The position numbers were made by a program, and so were the translations under genes. A stretch of 64,000 nt of DNA from Pseudomonas silesiensis. GTDB taxonomy: Bacteria > Pseudomonadota > Gammaproteobacteria > Pseudomonadales > Pseudomonadaceae. The stretch spans positions 3,554,501-3,618,500 of the forward strand of contig NZ_CP014870.1 of assembly GCF_001661075.1 (NCBI RefSeq), in the 5' to 3' direction. The first letter of the stretch is position 1. Each line of letters begins with the position of its first letter. The notes under the pieces were generated by a model, which was not told the DNA's origin, did not search any database, and saw only the letters and a program-made list of their open reading frames with translations. Below are positions 1 to 9,130 of this stretch, in pieces.

Positions 1-294
1 CGGGCCTTGCTGCATGAACCGCGCCTGCTGCTGCTCGACGAAGCCAGCGTCGGCCTCGACCCGGCCAGTCGCCTGGCGCTCAACCAGCACATCCGCAGCC
101 TGTGCCGCGAGCAGCACCTCAGCGTGCTCTGGACCACCCATTTGCTCGATGAAGTGCACGCCAGCGACGACTTGCTGATTCTCCATCAGGGCCGGCTGGT
201 GGCCAGCGGACAGGCTGATGCCCTGAGCCTGGAACATGGTGGCGACCTTGGGTCGGCTTTCGCTCGCCTGACGACCACTGGAGTCGCCCCATGA
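1..294 (+). CDS. ABC transporter ATP-binding protein, 3' fragment
   Basis: C-terminal part of the ATPase of an ABC-2 type exporter; the start, Walker A and signature motif lie left of the window. Visible are Walker B with D-loop (LLLLDEASVGLDP) and the switch histidine in TTHLLDE, followed by the short tail usual for these ATPases. The stop overlaps the permease start by 4 bp (ATGA), so the two are translationally coupled. The CXXCW protein and AgmR downstream place it in the Pseudomonas PQQ-dependent alcohol oxidation locus. The exported substrate is unknown. Family assignment is firm; the link to PQQ alcohol oxidation is inferred from context. Confidence 0.9.
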   Translation, partial: RALLHEPRLLLLDEASVGLDPASRLALNQHIRSLCREQHLSVLWTTHLLDEVHASDDLLILHQGRLVASGQADALSLEHGGDLGSAFARLTTTGVAP

Positions 295-1082
295 ATGCTT
301 ACTGGCAGTGTTTCAGCGGCATCGTATTGCGCGAGTGGCTGCGTTTTGTATTGCAGCGCACCCGATTCCTCAGCGCACTGGTGCGGCCGCTGCTGTGGCT
401 ACTGGTGTTCGCCGCCGGCTTTCGCGCGGCACTCGGGATCGCGATCATCGCGCCTTACGACACCTACATTCCCTATGAGGTCTACATCGTCCCTGGGCTG
501 GCCTGCATGATCCTGCTGTTCAATGGCATGCAAGGGTCACTTTCGATGGTTTACGACCGGGAAATGGGCAGCATGCGCGTACTGCTGACCAGCCCCCTGC
601 CCCGGACCTTCCTGCTGTGCAGCAAGCTGCTGGCCACTGCGTTGATTTCGCTGTTGCAGGTGTATGCCTTTCTGGCGATCGCCTGGGTGTACGGCGTGCA
701 GCCACCGGCCATGGGTTTGCTGATGGCGCTGCCGGCGCTGTTGCTGGTGGCGTTGATGCTCAGCGCGCTGGGTTTGCTGCTGTCCAACGCTATTCGCCAG
801 CTGGAGAACTTTGCCGGGGTGATGAACTTCGTGATCTTCCCGCTGTTTTTCCTGTCGTCGGCGCTGTATCCGCTGTGGAAGATGCGCGATTCCAGCGAGT
901 GGTTGTACTGGTTGTGCGCGTTGAACCCTTTCAGCCATGCGGTGGAGCTGGTGCGGTTTGCCTTGTACGAGCGCTTCAATCCATTGGCGCTGGCGGTATG
1001 CGTGGGGCTGACGCTGGTGTTCGCCCTGCTCGCCGTCCTCACCTTCAACCCGCAACACGCCGCCCTGCGCAAATCCACCTGA
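291..1082 (+). CDS. ABC-2 type transporter permease of the PQQ-alcohol locus
   Basis: Inner-membrane subunit of the exporter whose ATPase precedes it. The 263-residue protein has about six hydrophobic segments (near residues 30-45, 65-80, 105-130, 140-165, 175-195 and 230-250) and the ABC-2 pattern of an amphipathic N-terminus and a conserved stretch before the last helix (LNPFSHAVELVRFALYERF). The ATG lies inside the ATPase stop, so this is one operon. Transporters of this type are conserved beside PQQ ethanol dehydrogenase genes in Pseudomonas, but what they export has not been settled as far as I know. Confidence 0.88.
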   Translation: MNAYWQCFSGIVLREWLRFVLQRTRFLSALVRPLLWLLVFAAGFRAALGIAIIAPYDTYIPYEVYIVPGLACMILLFNGMQGSLSMVYDREMGSMRVLLTSPLPRTFLLCSKLLATALISLLQVYAFLAIAWVYGVQPPAMGLLMALPALLLVALMLSALGLLLSNAIRQLENFAGVMNFVIFPLFFLSSALYPLWKMRDSSEWLYWLCALNPFSHAVELVRFALYERFNPLALAVCVGLTLVFALLAVLTFNPQHAALRKST

Positions 1083-1097
1083 CACCACAAATGCCCC

Positions 1098-1190
1098 CTG
1101 TGGGAGCGGGCTTGCTCGCGAAGGCTGCTTCTCATTCAACATTTACGTTGGCTGATACACCGCCTTCGCGAGCAAGCCCGCTCCCACATT
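1098..1190. repeat. REPIN (two inverted REP cores)
   Basis: Two inverted copies of the Pseudomonas REP core (CTGTGGGAGCGGGCTTGCTC and its complement) flank a short spacer downstream of the permease. Such pairs form long hairpins in RNA and are typical of intergenic DNA in this group. Confidence 0.9.
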
Positions 1191-1328
1191 TGGCCATCGC
1201 CGACTTCAGGATTGGTGCATGCAGCAGGTAAATTTACTACTTTAGTACTGCTTCACCTGTCCATCGTCGCATTCCATTCGCACCGCCACTGGCATGTAAT
1301 AGGTTCATAACTATAAGGATCGAACCCC

Positions 1329-1886
1329 ATGCCGCGTGCCCGACCCTGTCTGCTACGCCCTTCTCTCGCTGCGCTGTCGCTGAGCCTGTTGCTGGGCGTC
1401 GCCCAGGCCGACACGCCGCTGTTTTCAGCCGACGGCTATCGCATCGGTCTCTACCGCAGCCCGACCCCGAATCAACTGCAGGGTGGGGCCATCATCGACA
1501 CGCCCGCCCTGCAAACCCTGCTCAGCCAAACGCCGCGCCCGCTGCTGATCGACGTCTACCGGCGCCAATGGCTGCACGGCCGTTTCATCGAAGATCAGCC
1601 CCACGAGAACCTGCCCGGCAGCCATTGGCTGGCCAATACCGGTGACGGTGATCTGCCACCCGCCTGGCAGGACTATTTTGCGCGTAACCTGAACACATTG
1701 ACCGCCGGTGACCTGGCGCGACCGCTGGTCTTCTACTGCCGCTCCGATTGCTGGCTGAGCTGGAACGCGGTCAAGCGTGCCGCCGCCATGGGCTATAAGA
1801 CACTGTATTGGTACCGCGACGGCCTGGATGCCTGGCAAGCGGCGAATCTGCCCGTGACCCCGGCCCAACCCGAGCCCTTTCCCTGA
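1329..1886 (+). CDS. PQQ-dependent catabolism-associated CXXCW-type rhodanese-like protein
   Basis: A 185-residue exported protein. It starts with a signal peptide (basic MPRARP, hydrophobic core to about residue 24, cleavage near AQA-DT). A rhodanese-like fold is suggested by LLIDVYRRQW (about 72-81) and the conserved loop VFYCRSDCWLSWNAVKRA (about 134-151), which carries the motif that names the family found next to PQQ alcohol dehydrogenases. Here the cysteines are C137 and C141, so the literal spacing is C-X3-C-W. Probably periplasmic; no biochemical role is established. It lies between the exporter genes and agmR on the same strand. Confidence 0.85.
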   Translation: MPRARPCLLRPSLAALSLSLLLGVAQADTPLFSADGYRIGLYRSPTPNQLQGGAIIDTPALQTLLSQTPRPLLIDVYRRQWLHGRFIEDQPHENLPGSHWLANTGDGDLPPAWQDYFARNLNTLTAGDLARPLVFYCRSDCWLSWNAVKRAAAMGYKTLYWYRDGLDAWQAANLPVTPAQPEPFP

Positions 1887-1942
1887 TCTTTACGCTTGCG
1901 CGTTATTGCCACACCATAATCAAAATAATGAGGTGAAAGGCC

Positions 1943-2608
1943 ATGTACAAAATCCTGATTGCCGACGATCACCCGCTGTTTCGCGAAGCCATTCATAACG
2001 TCGTCAGCGATGGTTTTCCGGGCAGCGAGGTGATGGAAACCGCCGACCTCGACAGCGCCCTGGCCCTGACCCTGGAGCATGACGACCTGGACCTGATCCT
2101 GCTCGACCTGAACATGCCCGGCATGCACGGGCTCAACGGCCTGATCAACCTGCGCAACGAGGCGCCGACCATTCCGGTGGTGATCGTCTCCGCCGAACAG
2201 GACAAACAGATCGTGCTGCAGGCCATCACTTACGGCGCGGTGGGATTCATTACCAAATCCTCGCCACGGGCGCAGATGACCGAGGCCATCCAGCAGATCC
2301 TCAACGGCAACGTCTACTTGCCGCCGGACATCATCCGCACGCAGAAAAGCGGCACCCATCGCCGGATGAACGATAACCCGAGCTTTCCGCCTGAACTGCT
2401 CCAGGCCCTGACCCGCAAGCAGTTGCTGGTGCTGGAACGCATGACCAAGGGCGAGTCGAACAAACAGATCGCCTACACCCTGGAAATCGCCGAAACCACG
2501 GTCAAGGCCCATGTCTCGGCGATTCTGCGCAAACTCAATGTGCATAATCGGGTGCAGGCAATTTTGAGTGCCGGGGATATTGATTTCGGGTCTTATCTGC
2601 GGCGCTGA
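1943..2608 (+). CDS. agmR: LuxR/NarL-type response regulator AgmR (ErbR/PedR1)
   Basis: Response regulator of 221 residues controlling PQQ-dependent alcohol oxidation genes in Pseudomonas (AgmR, ErbR, ExaE-like, PedR1). The receiver domain (1-120) has acidic D8/D9, phospho-acceptor D55 in [10 protein letters not shown] and K105 region FITKSSP. The GerE-type helix-turn-helix occupies about 150-205 ([15 protein letters not shown] to [14 protein letters not shown]). An AGGTGAAAGGCC ribosome-binding region precedes the ATG. The convergent hybrid kinase NahK is the partner implicated for this regulator in P. aeruginosa and P. putida, inferred here from synteny. Confidence 0.92.
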   Translation: MYKILIADDHPLFREAIHNVVSDGFPGSEVMETADLDSALALTLEHDDLDLILLDLNMPGMHGLNGLINLRNEAPTIPVVIVSAEQDKQIVLQAITYGAVGFITKSSPRAQMTEAIQQILNGNVYLPPDIIRTQKSGTHRRMNDNPSFPPELLQALTRKQLLVLERMTKGESNKQIAYTLEIAETTVKAHVSAILRKLNVHNRVQAILSAGDIDFGSYLRR

Positions 2609-2639
2609 ACATTGGGGCAACCAGAAGACCGAGTCGGCC

Positions 2640-2736
2640 CTTTCGCGAGCAAGCCCGCTCCCACATGAGATCTCCAGTGAACACAAATTTTGTGACCACC
2701 CGAGATTAAATGTGGGAGCGGGCTTGCTCGCGAAGA
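2640..2736. repeat. REPIN between convergent agmR and nahK
   Basis: Two inverted REP cores (GCGAGCAAGCCCGCTCCCAC and its complement) separated by about 45 bp. They fill the gap between the two stop codons and may act as a bidirectional barrier to transcription. Confidence 0.88.
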
Positions 2737-2759
2737 GGCCCGCACAGACACCACAAGCC

Positions 2760-5393
2760 TCAAGGCCTGCCGAGCAAATGACTCATCGCCGTCTTGAGCT
2801 TCATCGGCCGCACCGGCTTGTGCATCAATGTGTGCCCCAGTTCACGGATCTGCTGCTTGAGTTCGTTGCTGTAGTTGGCGGTGATCATCATCGCCGGAAT
2901 CGCTGAACCACGCCGGACGTTGATTCGGGCCACGGCATCGACGCCGTTCTTGTCATCATCCAGGTGATAGTCGGCAATCAGCAAATCCGCTTCGGCGTGA
3001 TAGTTGTCCACCTGGCGCGCCAGATCCTGCTCCGACAGCGCCGTCACCACCAGGCAACCCCAGCCTTCCAGCAACGTGCGCATGCCGGCGCAAATGGCCG
3101 CGTCGTTGTCCAGCACCCACACCCGCGCCCCGCGCAGACGCTCCAGCATCGGCTCGCTCATCAGCAGGCTCGGCAGCGCCTTGGGGGCCGTGGCGCTCAA
3201 CGGCACCTCGACCGAGAACATCGAGCCCTTGCCCGGCCACGAACGCACGTGAATCCGGTGCCCGAGAATCCCGGCAATCTTTTCGACAATCGCCAGCCCC
3301 AGCCCCAAACCACGGTCCTGGTCGGGACGCTGCACATCGCCGCGCTTGAACTCCTGGAAAATCTCTTCCAGGCGGTTTTCAGCAATGCCCATGCCGCTGT
3401 CCCACACCTGGATCGACAGCCGCTGGTGATGACGCCGGCAACCGAGCACCACCCGCCCACTGTAGGTGTAGCGAATGGCATTGCTCAGCAGATTGCGCAG
3501 GATCCGCGCCAGCAGTTGAATGTCGCTGCGCACCAACGCCGAACACCCGATGAAATGCAGTTCCAGACCTTCGCTGCGGGCGACCTGGGTGTATTCCGCC
3601 GCGAGGTTTTCCAGCAGCTCGCTCAGGGCGAACGGTGCAATGTCGGCCTTGATCACCCCGGCATCGAGCTTGGAAATATCCACCAGGGTACCCAGCAGGT
3701 TTTCCACGTCTTCCAGGGAATTGCTGACATTGCGCACCAGCACCGCGTTGGCCACCGGTTCGCGGCGCTCCAGCAGCGCACTGGTGAACAGCCGTGCGGC
3801 ATTCAAAGGTTGCAACAGGTCGTGGCTGACGGCGGCCAGAAACTTGGTCTTCGACAGGTTGGCCTGTTCGGCTTCGAGCTTGGCCTCGCGCAGGCGTGAC
3901 TCCACCCGCCGACGCTCGTCGATTTCCCGCAGCAACTGATCATTGAGGGTAGTCAATTCCGCCGTGCGTTCGCGCACCCGCAGTTCCAGATTCTGATAAG
4001 CCTGGTGCAAGGCTTCGGCGGTGCGCCGGCGTTCGGTGATGTCGCGGATCAGCACGAAGATCCCCACCACTTCGCCGCTGGCCAGGCGATTGGGCACGTA
4101 GGAGCGCAGCATGTAGCGCTCCTGATTATTGATGTTGATCTCGGCAAATTCGAAGGTCACGCTCTCACCGGCCAGCGCCCGGGCCACATAGGCTTCCAGG
4201 CGCTGGTAATGCTGCTCGCTGTGCACTTCGCGCAGGCTCTGCCCGAGCATCACGCCCCGGGGCCAGCAATACCATTCTTCGTAGACCTTGTTGGTGAACT
4301 CATACACCAGATCGGCATTGAGGTAAGCGATCAGCGCCGGCACATGGTCGGTGATCAGGCGAATCCAGCGCTCGCTTTCGCTGAGGGCTTCGGCATGCTG
4401 GTAGCGCTCGGTGATGTCGGTGAAGGTGTTGACGAAGCCACCGGTGGGCAACGGATGGGTGCGGATTTCCAGGACCCGGCCATCATAAAGGCGCTGCTCG
4501 CATTCCTGTACCGGGCGCCCGTTGCCATCGCGACTGGCCGGGGTCAGCAGGTTCAGCTCGCTGTCGGCAATCACTTCGGTGAACGGCCGATGAGCCGCCA
4601 CCGGGGCCAGGCCGCTCAGCTCGAGAAAACGCCGGTTCCACAGCTCCAGGATGCCTTCGGCGTTGACCATGGCCACGCCCTGGGACAGGTTGTCGACCGC
4701 CCGTTGCAGCAGATGGGATTTCTGCGCCACGGCTTGTTCGCGGCGCACGGTCTCGCTGAGTTTGACGTCGGTGATGTCGGTGAACAGAATCACCCGCCCG
4801 CCTTCCTGGGTCGGCCGTTCGCTGACTTGCAGCCAACGGCCGTCCTGCAGGCGATAGAGCAGGTTTTCATCGGCATGGCCCCGGGGTTCTTCGGTGAACA
4901 GCCCGGTGACACTCATCAGCCGCTTGACCTCGGCCAGACGCATGCCGGCGTTGATCCGCACCCGGCTGTTGCCCCAGAACGCCTTGAAGCGGCTGTTGAA
5001 CAGCACGATCCGCTGCTCGGCATCGAACAGCACGAAGGCGTCGGAAATGCTCTCGATGGCATCGATCAAATGCCGGTGCGCGGTTTCAGCCCGCAGGCGC
5101 GCTTCGCTGAGCAAGTGATTGCCCGACTTGAGTTCGGCCATGGCCTGGTTCAGGGCGTCGGTGCGCTCACGCACCTGTTCGGCCAGCACCACCGAATGCT
5201 GGAACGCCGCGTAGGGGTCGTTGCCTCGGGTGATACCGGACTCGATCCGTTCGATCAGCGCACTGTTGATCCGCTGCAACTTGTGGTTGTCATGCTGCAG
5301 GCTGGCGATTTGCGCCTGCAGCTCAGCGACGTCCAGGGGACCGGTCTCGGGCAATGGCAACCCCGGTGAAGGTCTGGTTGATGTGCATGCCAT
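2760..5393 (-). CDS. nahK: Hybrid sensor histidine kinase NahK (ErcS'/PedS1)
   Basis: An 877-residue soluble hybrid kinase. Domains in order: N-terminal coiled coil (about 20-100), three PAS domains (about 108-215, 228-330, 345-455), a linking coiled coil (455-515), HisKA with H524 in AVSHDLLQPLNAARLF, HATPase (ending about 740) and a C-terminal receiver with D808 in LLIADYHLDDD. No membrane segment is seen. Its start overlaps the nosP stop by about 70 bp; a GGAG nine bases before the ATG supports this start. In P. aeruginosa the orthologous kinase is inhibited by NO-bound NosP and influences biofilm formation through phosphotransfer to HptB; it has also been linked to ethanol oxidation. Assignment rests on domain order and neighbours. 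Confidence 0.9.
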   Translation of the reverse strand: MACTSTRPSPGLPLPETGPLDVAELQAQIASLQHDNHKLQRINSALIERIESGITRGNDPYAAFQHSVVLAEQVRERTDALNQAMAELKSGNHLLSEARLRAETAHRHLIDAIESISDAFVLFDAEQRIVLFNSRFKAFWGNSRVRINAGMRLAEVKRLMSVTGLFTEEPRGHADENLLYRLQDGRWLQVSERPTQEGGRVILFTDITDVKLSETVRREQAVAQKSHLLQRAVDNLSQGVAMVNAEGILELWNRRFLELSGLAPVAAHRPFTEVIADSELNLLTPASRDGNGRPVQECEQRLYDGRVLEIRTHPLPTGGFVNTFTDITERYQHAEALSESERWIRLITDHVPALIAYLNADLVYEFTNKVYEEWYCWPRGVMLGQSLREVHSEQHYQRLEAYVARALAGESVTFEFAEININNQERYMLRSYVPNRLASGEVVGIFVLIRDITERRRTAEALHQAYQNLELRVRERTAELTTLNDQLLREIDERRRVESRLREAKLEAEQANLSKTKFLAAVSHDLLQPLNAARLFTSALLERREPVANAVLVRNVSNSLEDVENLLGTLVDISKLDAGVIKADIAPFALSELLENLAAEYTQVARSEGLELHFIGCSALVRSDIQLLARILRNLLSNAIRYTYSGRVVLGCRRHHQRLSIQVWDSGMGIAENRLEEIFQEFKRGDVQRPDQDRGLGLGLAIVEKIAGILGHRIHVRSWPGKGSMFSVEVPLSATAPKALPSLLMSEPMLERLRGARVWVLDNDAAICAGMRTLLEGWGCLVVTALSEQDLARQVDNYHAEADLLIADYHLDDDKNGVDAVARINVRRGSAIPAMMITANYSNELKQQIRELGHTLMHKPVRPMKLKTAMSHLLGRP

Positions 5394-6486
5394 TGAACTG
5401 TTCTCCGTAGGTGTTGAAACCCATCACCCGCTGGTCACGCAAAAAGCCGCCGATCTGCTCCAGGTTTCCGCCGTCTTCCAGCTCCAGGCGCCTGAGAAAA
5501 CAATCGCAGCCAATGGTCAGCAACAGCTCGCCGAGACGTTCCTGCAAGCCTTCGAACAGGTGTTGCAGATTGGGCAGCATCGGCCCCGGGGTCATGACCG
5601 TGAGAACGATGCCGTTTTCCACCGCGCAGTAGAAACTCAGGCTCAGGTCCGGATGAACCTGCTGGATCGCCCGCACGTAATACTGATCGTTGATCCGCAC
5701 CGCCAGCGGGTGCGCGGCGAAGATCCGGTGATCGAGTTCGGCCACCGGGACGCCAATGTGCCGGGCGTACTCCTCGGCGGCAGGTTCGGCATTGAGCTCG
5801 AACACCCGGCGCGAGGCGCTGTCAGCCCCGGTGACCACCAGTTTCTCCGCCCGGGGCAGGATGTGGTGAGTGGTAAAGACCTCGAAGTCGAGCCAGGTAT
5901 TGACCAGCACCACCACCGCCGCACCGCTGTGAAACTCGCCATTGAAATAGACGTGGGTGTGGGTCAGGTAGTTGTCATCACCGGCCGAGCCACCGAAATG
6001 CGGGATGTCGCCCAAGGCCGCGCTCAAGGCGGCGAGGACCATTTCTTCGCGGCTGGACAGGCCATCGAGCAAGGTCAGGGCAAAGCTGTTGCCCTTGATC
6101 GGCGCCAGGGTATTGCTGCGGCAGCCACTGACCAGGCGTTCGACCATCTGCTGGGCGTCGATCAGGCTGAAACGCTCCATCTCGCAGATCAGTTCGGCGT
6201 CGATCGAGAAATGTCGATGATCGAAGCCCACCGCGGTCACGCAGTTGCGACCGTAGCCCAGGGGGGTGATTTCCCCGGCGCTGGTGCAGCCCACCAGGCG
6301 AATGCCGCCGAAACTCTGCTCCAGGGCCTGGCCCAGCGCCTGCAAGTCGTACTCGGCGGAGCAGAAGAACAGCACGAAGCCCAGATGGGGATGCAACAAC
6401 TGCCGCGCCAGCTCCTGGGCCACTTGCCCGGCATCGGTGGCCTGGGACATGGCACTGACCACACCTTCACTCTGGACCTGCTGCAT
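5323..6486 (-). CDS. nosP: NosP, FIST-domain nitric-oxide sensor
   Basis: A 387-residue FIST protein: FIST_N spans about residues 25-225 (starting LARQLLHPHLGFVLFFCSAEYD) and FIST_C about 230-375. NosP binds heme and NO and regulates the co-transcribed kinase NahK in P. aeruginosa and relatives. GGGAGGCGACG precedes the ATG as a strong ribosome-binding site. The reading frame runs into nahK, so the two proteins are probably made together. The name rests on FIST architecture plus the invariant nosP-nahK order; I cannot verify the heme ligand from sequence. Confidence 0.88.
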   Translation of the reverse strand: MQQVQSEGVVSAMSQATDAGQVAQELARQLLHPHLGFVLFFCSAEYDLQALGQALEQSFGGIRLVGCTSAGEITPLGYGRNCVTAVGFDHRHFSIDAELICEMERFSLIDAQQMVERLVSGCRSNTLAPIKGNSFALTLLDGLSSREEMVLAALSAALGDIPHFGGSAGDDNYLTHTHVYFNGEFHSGAAVVVLVNTWLDFEVFTTHHILPRAEKLVVTGADSASRRVFELNAEPAAEEYARHIGVPVAELDHRIFAAHPLAVRINDQYYVRAIQQVHPDLSLSFYCAVENGIVLTVMTPGPMLPNLQHLFEGLQERLGELLLTIGCDCFLRRLELEDGGNLEQIGGFLRDQRVMGFNTYGEQFNGMHINQTFTGVAIARDRSPGRR

Positions 6487-6646
6487 CGTCGCCTCCCGCA
6501 GGTGCGTGTGTATGAGGGGTGAGTGTACGAAGGCTGTGGGGGGCGACCTATGCTACTTGGGTAGCGGTCTGGGGGTTCGATGGGATGAGAGAAGTGTCAA
6601 ACGTCCCTGTGGGAGAGCAGTGTCAAATCCACAAAACACCACACAT

Positions 6647-6743
6647 CCCTGTGGGAGCGAGCTTGCTCGCGATGGCGTAGTGTCAGTCAACATGGATGTT
6701 GAATGTTAATCCGCTATCGCGAGCAAGCTCGCTCCCACAGGGA
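6647..6743. repeat. REPIN downstream of the porin gene
   Basis: Inverted REP cores (TGTGGGAGCGAGCTTGCTCG and complement) around a 40-bp spacer. A truncated extra copy (CCCTGTGGGAGAGCAGTG) lies at about 6605-6622. Confidence 0.88.
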
Positions 6744-6764
6744 TTAGCGTTGGCCCAGCTGGGG

Positions 6765-7949
6765 TTACCAGGTCAGCACCGCCCCCACCGCAAAGGTATC
6801 GGTGTCTTCATTCTGCGCACTGCTGTCATACCCGTTGATTTCGAACTGGTTGTACTCGGCCACCAACTTGAGGTTGTCGTTGACGTCATGGAACAGCGCA
6901 ACGCCGCGGGTCTCGTAATCCGCACCGCTGCCGACCACGCCATTGCCGTCGTCCTCGGTCTTGCCATACGACAGGGCCAGGCGGTTCTTGCCCAGTTTGT
7001 AGGAGCCTTGCAGCAGGTAGCCGTCGCTGTCGACATTGCGCAGGGTCGGCTCGCCGGCGTTGTTGGTGAAAAACGGATTGATACCCTTGGCCTGGAACCC
7101 GGAACCGGTCAGCGACAAGCCGCCCATCTTGGCCTGCACGCCATAGCCGACGCCTTTGGAGGTGATTGATTCAACGCTCGAGTCGGTATTGTCCGACGTC
7201 TGGTAGCTGCCGTTGACCCAGCTATAAATCTTGGCCCCGGCGAGGTCGAACTGATAGGTGATCTCGCTCTCGGTGCGCGGGTTCTCCTGGTACGCCTTGC
7301 CCGTCGGGCTGCTGTCGTTGGTGTCTACGGGGTCCATGATCCCCACGGCCACCCGCAGGCCGTCCATCACCGGCGTGCGGTAGGTGATCTGCGAAGTGGG
7401 GAACGGATACGGGTAACCGGTGCCGATGTTGCCGAACGACACCCCGCCACCGTCCACCAGCCCCAGGGTATCGCTGACCTGGCCATAACCGGCGAGCAAT
7501 TCATCCAGCAATATGTTGGAACGGGCAAACAGACCGAAGTCCTTGCCGATCAGCACCTCGCCCCATTGCGGGTTGGCCACCGTGCCGTAGAACTGCCGCA
7601 CATCGATGGCGGTGTCGGTGCCGTTGGTTTCGCTGTCGTTGATGGTGACCCAGAACGAGGCACGGGCGCCGAGCTTGAGGTCATCGACCTGCTTGCCCAT
7701 GTTGAAGCCCAGGTAGTTGGGCAGAAAGCCCATCTTGACCCGCGACTGCCGCCGGTCGTACTGCTCGCCGGCGCGGTCGACATCGCTGTTGACGTAGAAG
7801 GCGTTGACGTAGCCGTCGGTGGAAAACGTAGTCTGGTCCTTGTCGTACAGCATGATCTCGGCCTCGGCCATGGCACTCAAACCGAGGGTCGACAGGCTGG
7901 CGAAAAAGGCAGGCAAGTAACGATGCTTGAAGTTCTTATTGTTGTGCAT
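6765..7949 (-). CDS. Outer-membrane porin, Gram-negative porin (Porin_4-like)
   Basis: A 394-residue outer-membrane beta-barrel. The start at MHNNKNFKHRYLP gives a signal peptide with cleavage near AMA-EAE; the frame stays open much further upstream, but that part is antisense to the next gene. The mature protein shows alternating strands (KLGARASFWVTIND, VRQFYGTVANPQWGEVLIGKDFG, LKLVAEYNQFEING) and ends in aromatic W (AVGAVLTW), the typical outer-membrane assembly signal. The motif GEVLIGKDFG and the acidic loop 3 region resemble trimeric general diffusion porins. Substrate unknown. It stands alone between REP DNA and tauE. Confidence 0.88.
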   Translation of the reverse strand: MHNNKNFKHRYLPAFFASLSTLGLSAMAEAEIMLYDKDQTTFSTDGYVNAFYVNSDVDRAGEQYDRRQSRVKMGFLPNYLGFNMGKQVDDLKLGARASFWVTINDSETNGTDTAIDVRQFYGTVANPQWGEVLIGKDFGLFARSNILLDELLAGYGQVSDTLGLVDGGGVSFGNIGTGYPYPFPTSQITYRTPVMDGLRVAVGIMDPVDTNDSSPTGKAYQENPRTESEITYQFDLAGAKIYSWVNGSYQTSDNTDSSVESITSKGVGYGVQAKMGGLSLTGSGFQAKGINPFFTNNAGEPTLRNVDSDGYLLQGSYKLGKNRLALSYGKTEDDGNGVVGSGADYETRGVALFHDVNDNLKLVAEYNQFEINGYDSSAQNEDTDTFAVGAVLTW

Positions 7950-8158
7950 GGCGCGCTCCGCGACGGGGGACTTGATTTCGGAGGCGATTATCGAAAGTGG
8001 ACCGGCGGCGTCATACGCTGCCTTGGCGCTGGTTTTGAGCTGCTTTGGAGTGGCGGGTACAGCGCGGCGAATTCGATGTAGGACCGCGCGCTGGCAAGGC
8101 TCGCCACTTAAGACGTACACCTGTGGATGCGACTGGCGTCCACAGGAACCGGTACCCC

Positions 8159-8965
8159 CTAGGCGCCCGCTCTGTAGAGCATGTAAGCGGCGACCATCAC
8201 GCAGATGCTGGCGAAGCCGATCTGCAGGAGCCGGGCCGGGACGCGCGCGCAAAGCTTGCGGCCAATGACCATGCCGAGGATGCTGGCGACGATGAACACC
8301 ACGCCCACACCGTCGATGCGTACCCCGGCGTGAAACGCACCGATGACGCCGATCGCCGAAATCAGGCTGATCACCATCAAGGAGGTGGCGACGATCCCGC
8401 GCATCTGCACGTCGGTCAGTTGCTTGAAGGCCGGGACAATCAGGAATCCGCCGCCCACCCCCAGCAACCCGGAGACGACCCCGGTCACCGCGCCGAGTGC
8501 CGCCAGGGTCGCGGTGCATTTGGCGGTCCAGGAAAAGCGCCCGGTCTGCTGGTCGAGCATGCAGTTCTTCTGGCCCCAGTTGGCGTGGCCATGGTCGCTC
8601 GGCCCTGGCTCCCGGCGCTCGCGGCGCAGCATGCGCCAGGCGACCATGACCATCAGCAGGCTGAACAGGATCATCAGGATTTTTTCCGGCAACTGGTGGG
8701 CGAAGAAAATGCCCACCGGCGAAAAAATCGCCCCGAGCAAGGCGATCAATAGCGCCGCGCGGTAGCGCACCAGCCCGTGACGCAAACCATCGATGGCGCC
8801 GACCGCCGCCGCACTGCCCACCGCAAACAGCGCAACCGGTGCCGCCTGGGTCATGGTCAGACCCAACCCCAGCACCAGGGCCGGCACCGCAAGAATCCCG
8901 CCACCGGCTCCGGTCAATCCAAGGACCAGGCCCATCACCACGCCAAAAAAACCTGCCAACAACAT
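8159..8965 (-). CDS. TauE/SafE family sulfite exporter
   Basis: A 268-residue inner-membrane protein with two repeated halves typical of TauE/SafE, each opening with a glycine-rich motif (GLTGAGGGILAVPALVLG near residue 17 and GLLGVGGGFLIVPAF near 165) and about eight hydrophobic helices. A charged loop (RRERREPGPSDHGH) joins the halves. It is divergent from a persulfide-dioxygenase-like hydrolase, whose sulfite product it could export; that role is inferred from the pairing. A GTG seven bases upstream of the ATG is in another frame and is not the start. Confidence 0.87.
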   Translation of the reverse strand: MLLAGFFGVVMGLVLGLTGAGGGILAVPALVLGLGLTMTQAAPVALFAVGSAAAVGAIDGLRHGLVRYRAALLIALLGAIFSPVGIFFAHQLPEKILMILFSLLMVMVAWRMLRRERREPGPSDHGHANWGQKNCMLDQQTGRFSWTAKCTATLAALGAVTGVVSGLLGVGGGFLIVPAFKQLTDVQMRGIVATSLMVISLISAIGVIGAFHAGVRIDGVGVVFIVASILGMVIGRKLCARVPARLLQIGFASICVMVAAYMLYRAGA

Positions 8966-8970
8966 AAGGC

Positions 8971-9012
8971 ACTCATGATCCGCAAAATAAAAGCCGGGAA
9001 CGCCCGGTATCG
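8971..9012 (-). promoter_or_regulatory. Terminator-like hairpin just upstream of tauE
   Basis: Read on the minus strand, CCGGG-CGTT-CCCGG is followed by CTTTTATTTT, about ten bases before the tauE start codon region. It has the form of a weak intrinsic terminator or attenuator inside the leader. Function inferred only. Confidence 0.35.
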
Positions 9013-9130
9013 TTTGAGTAACAGGATAGAGCCCGTTCAGCTTTTTTCATTAACTGAATCAATACGGGGGTGGTCAACCCGAGGGAAATGAAACTACCCT
9101 CAAGGTCTGTCCCCTCCAAAAAAAGCCACC

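Noticed and set aside
7950-8972. Upstream in-frame extension of the porin gene to 735 codons
   Set aside because: The extension lies in a different frame over tauE and lacks similarity to anything; a signal peptide begins at the start at 7949.
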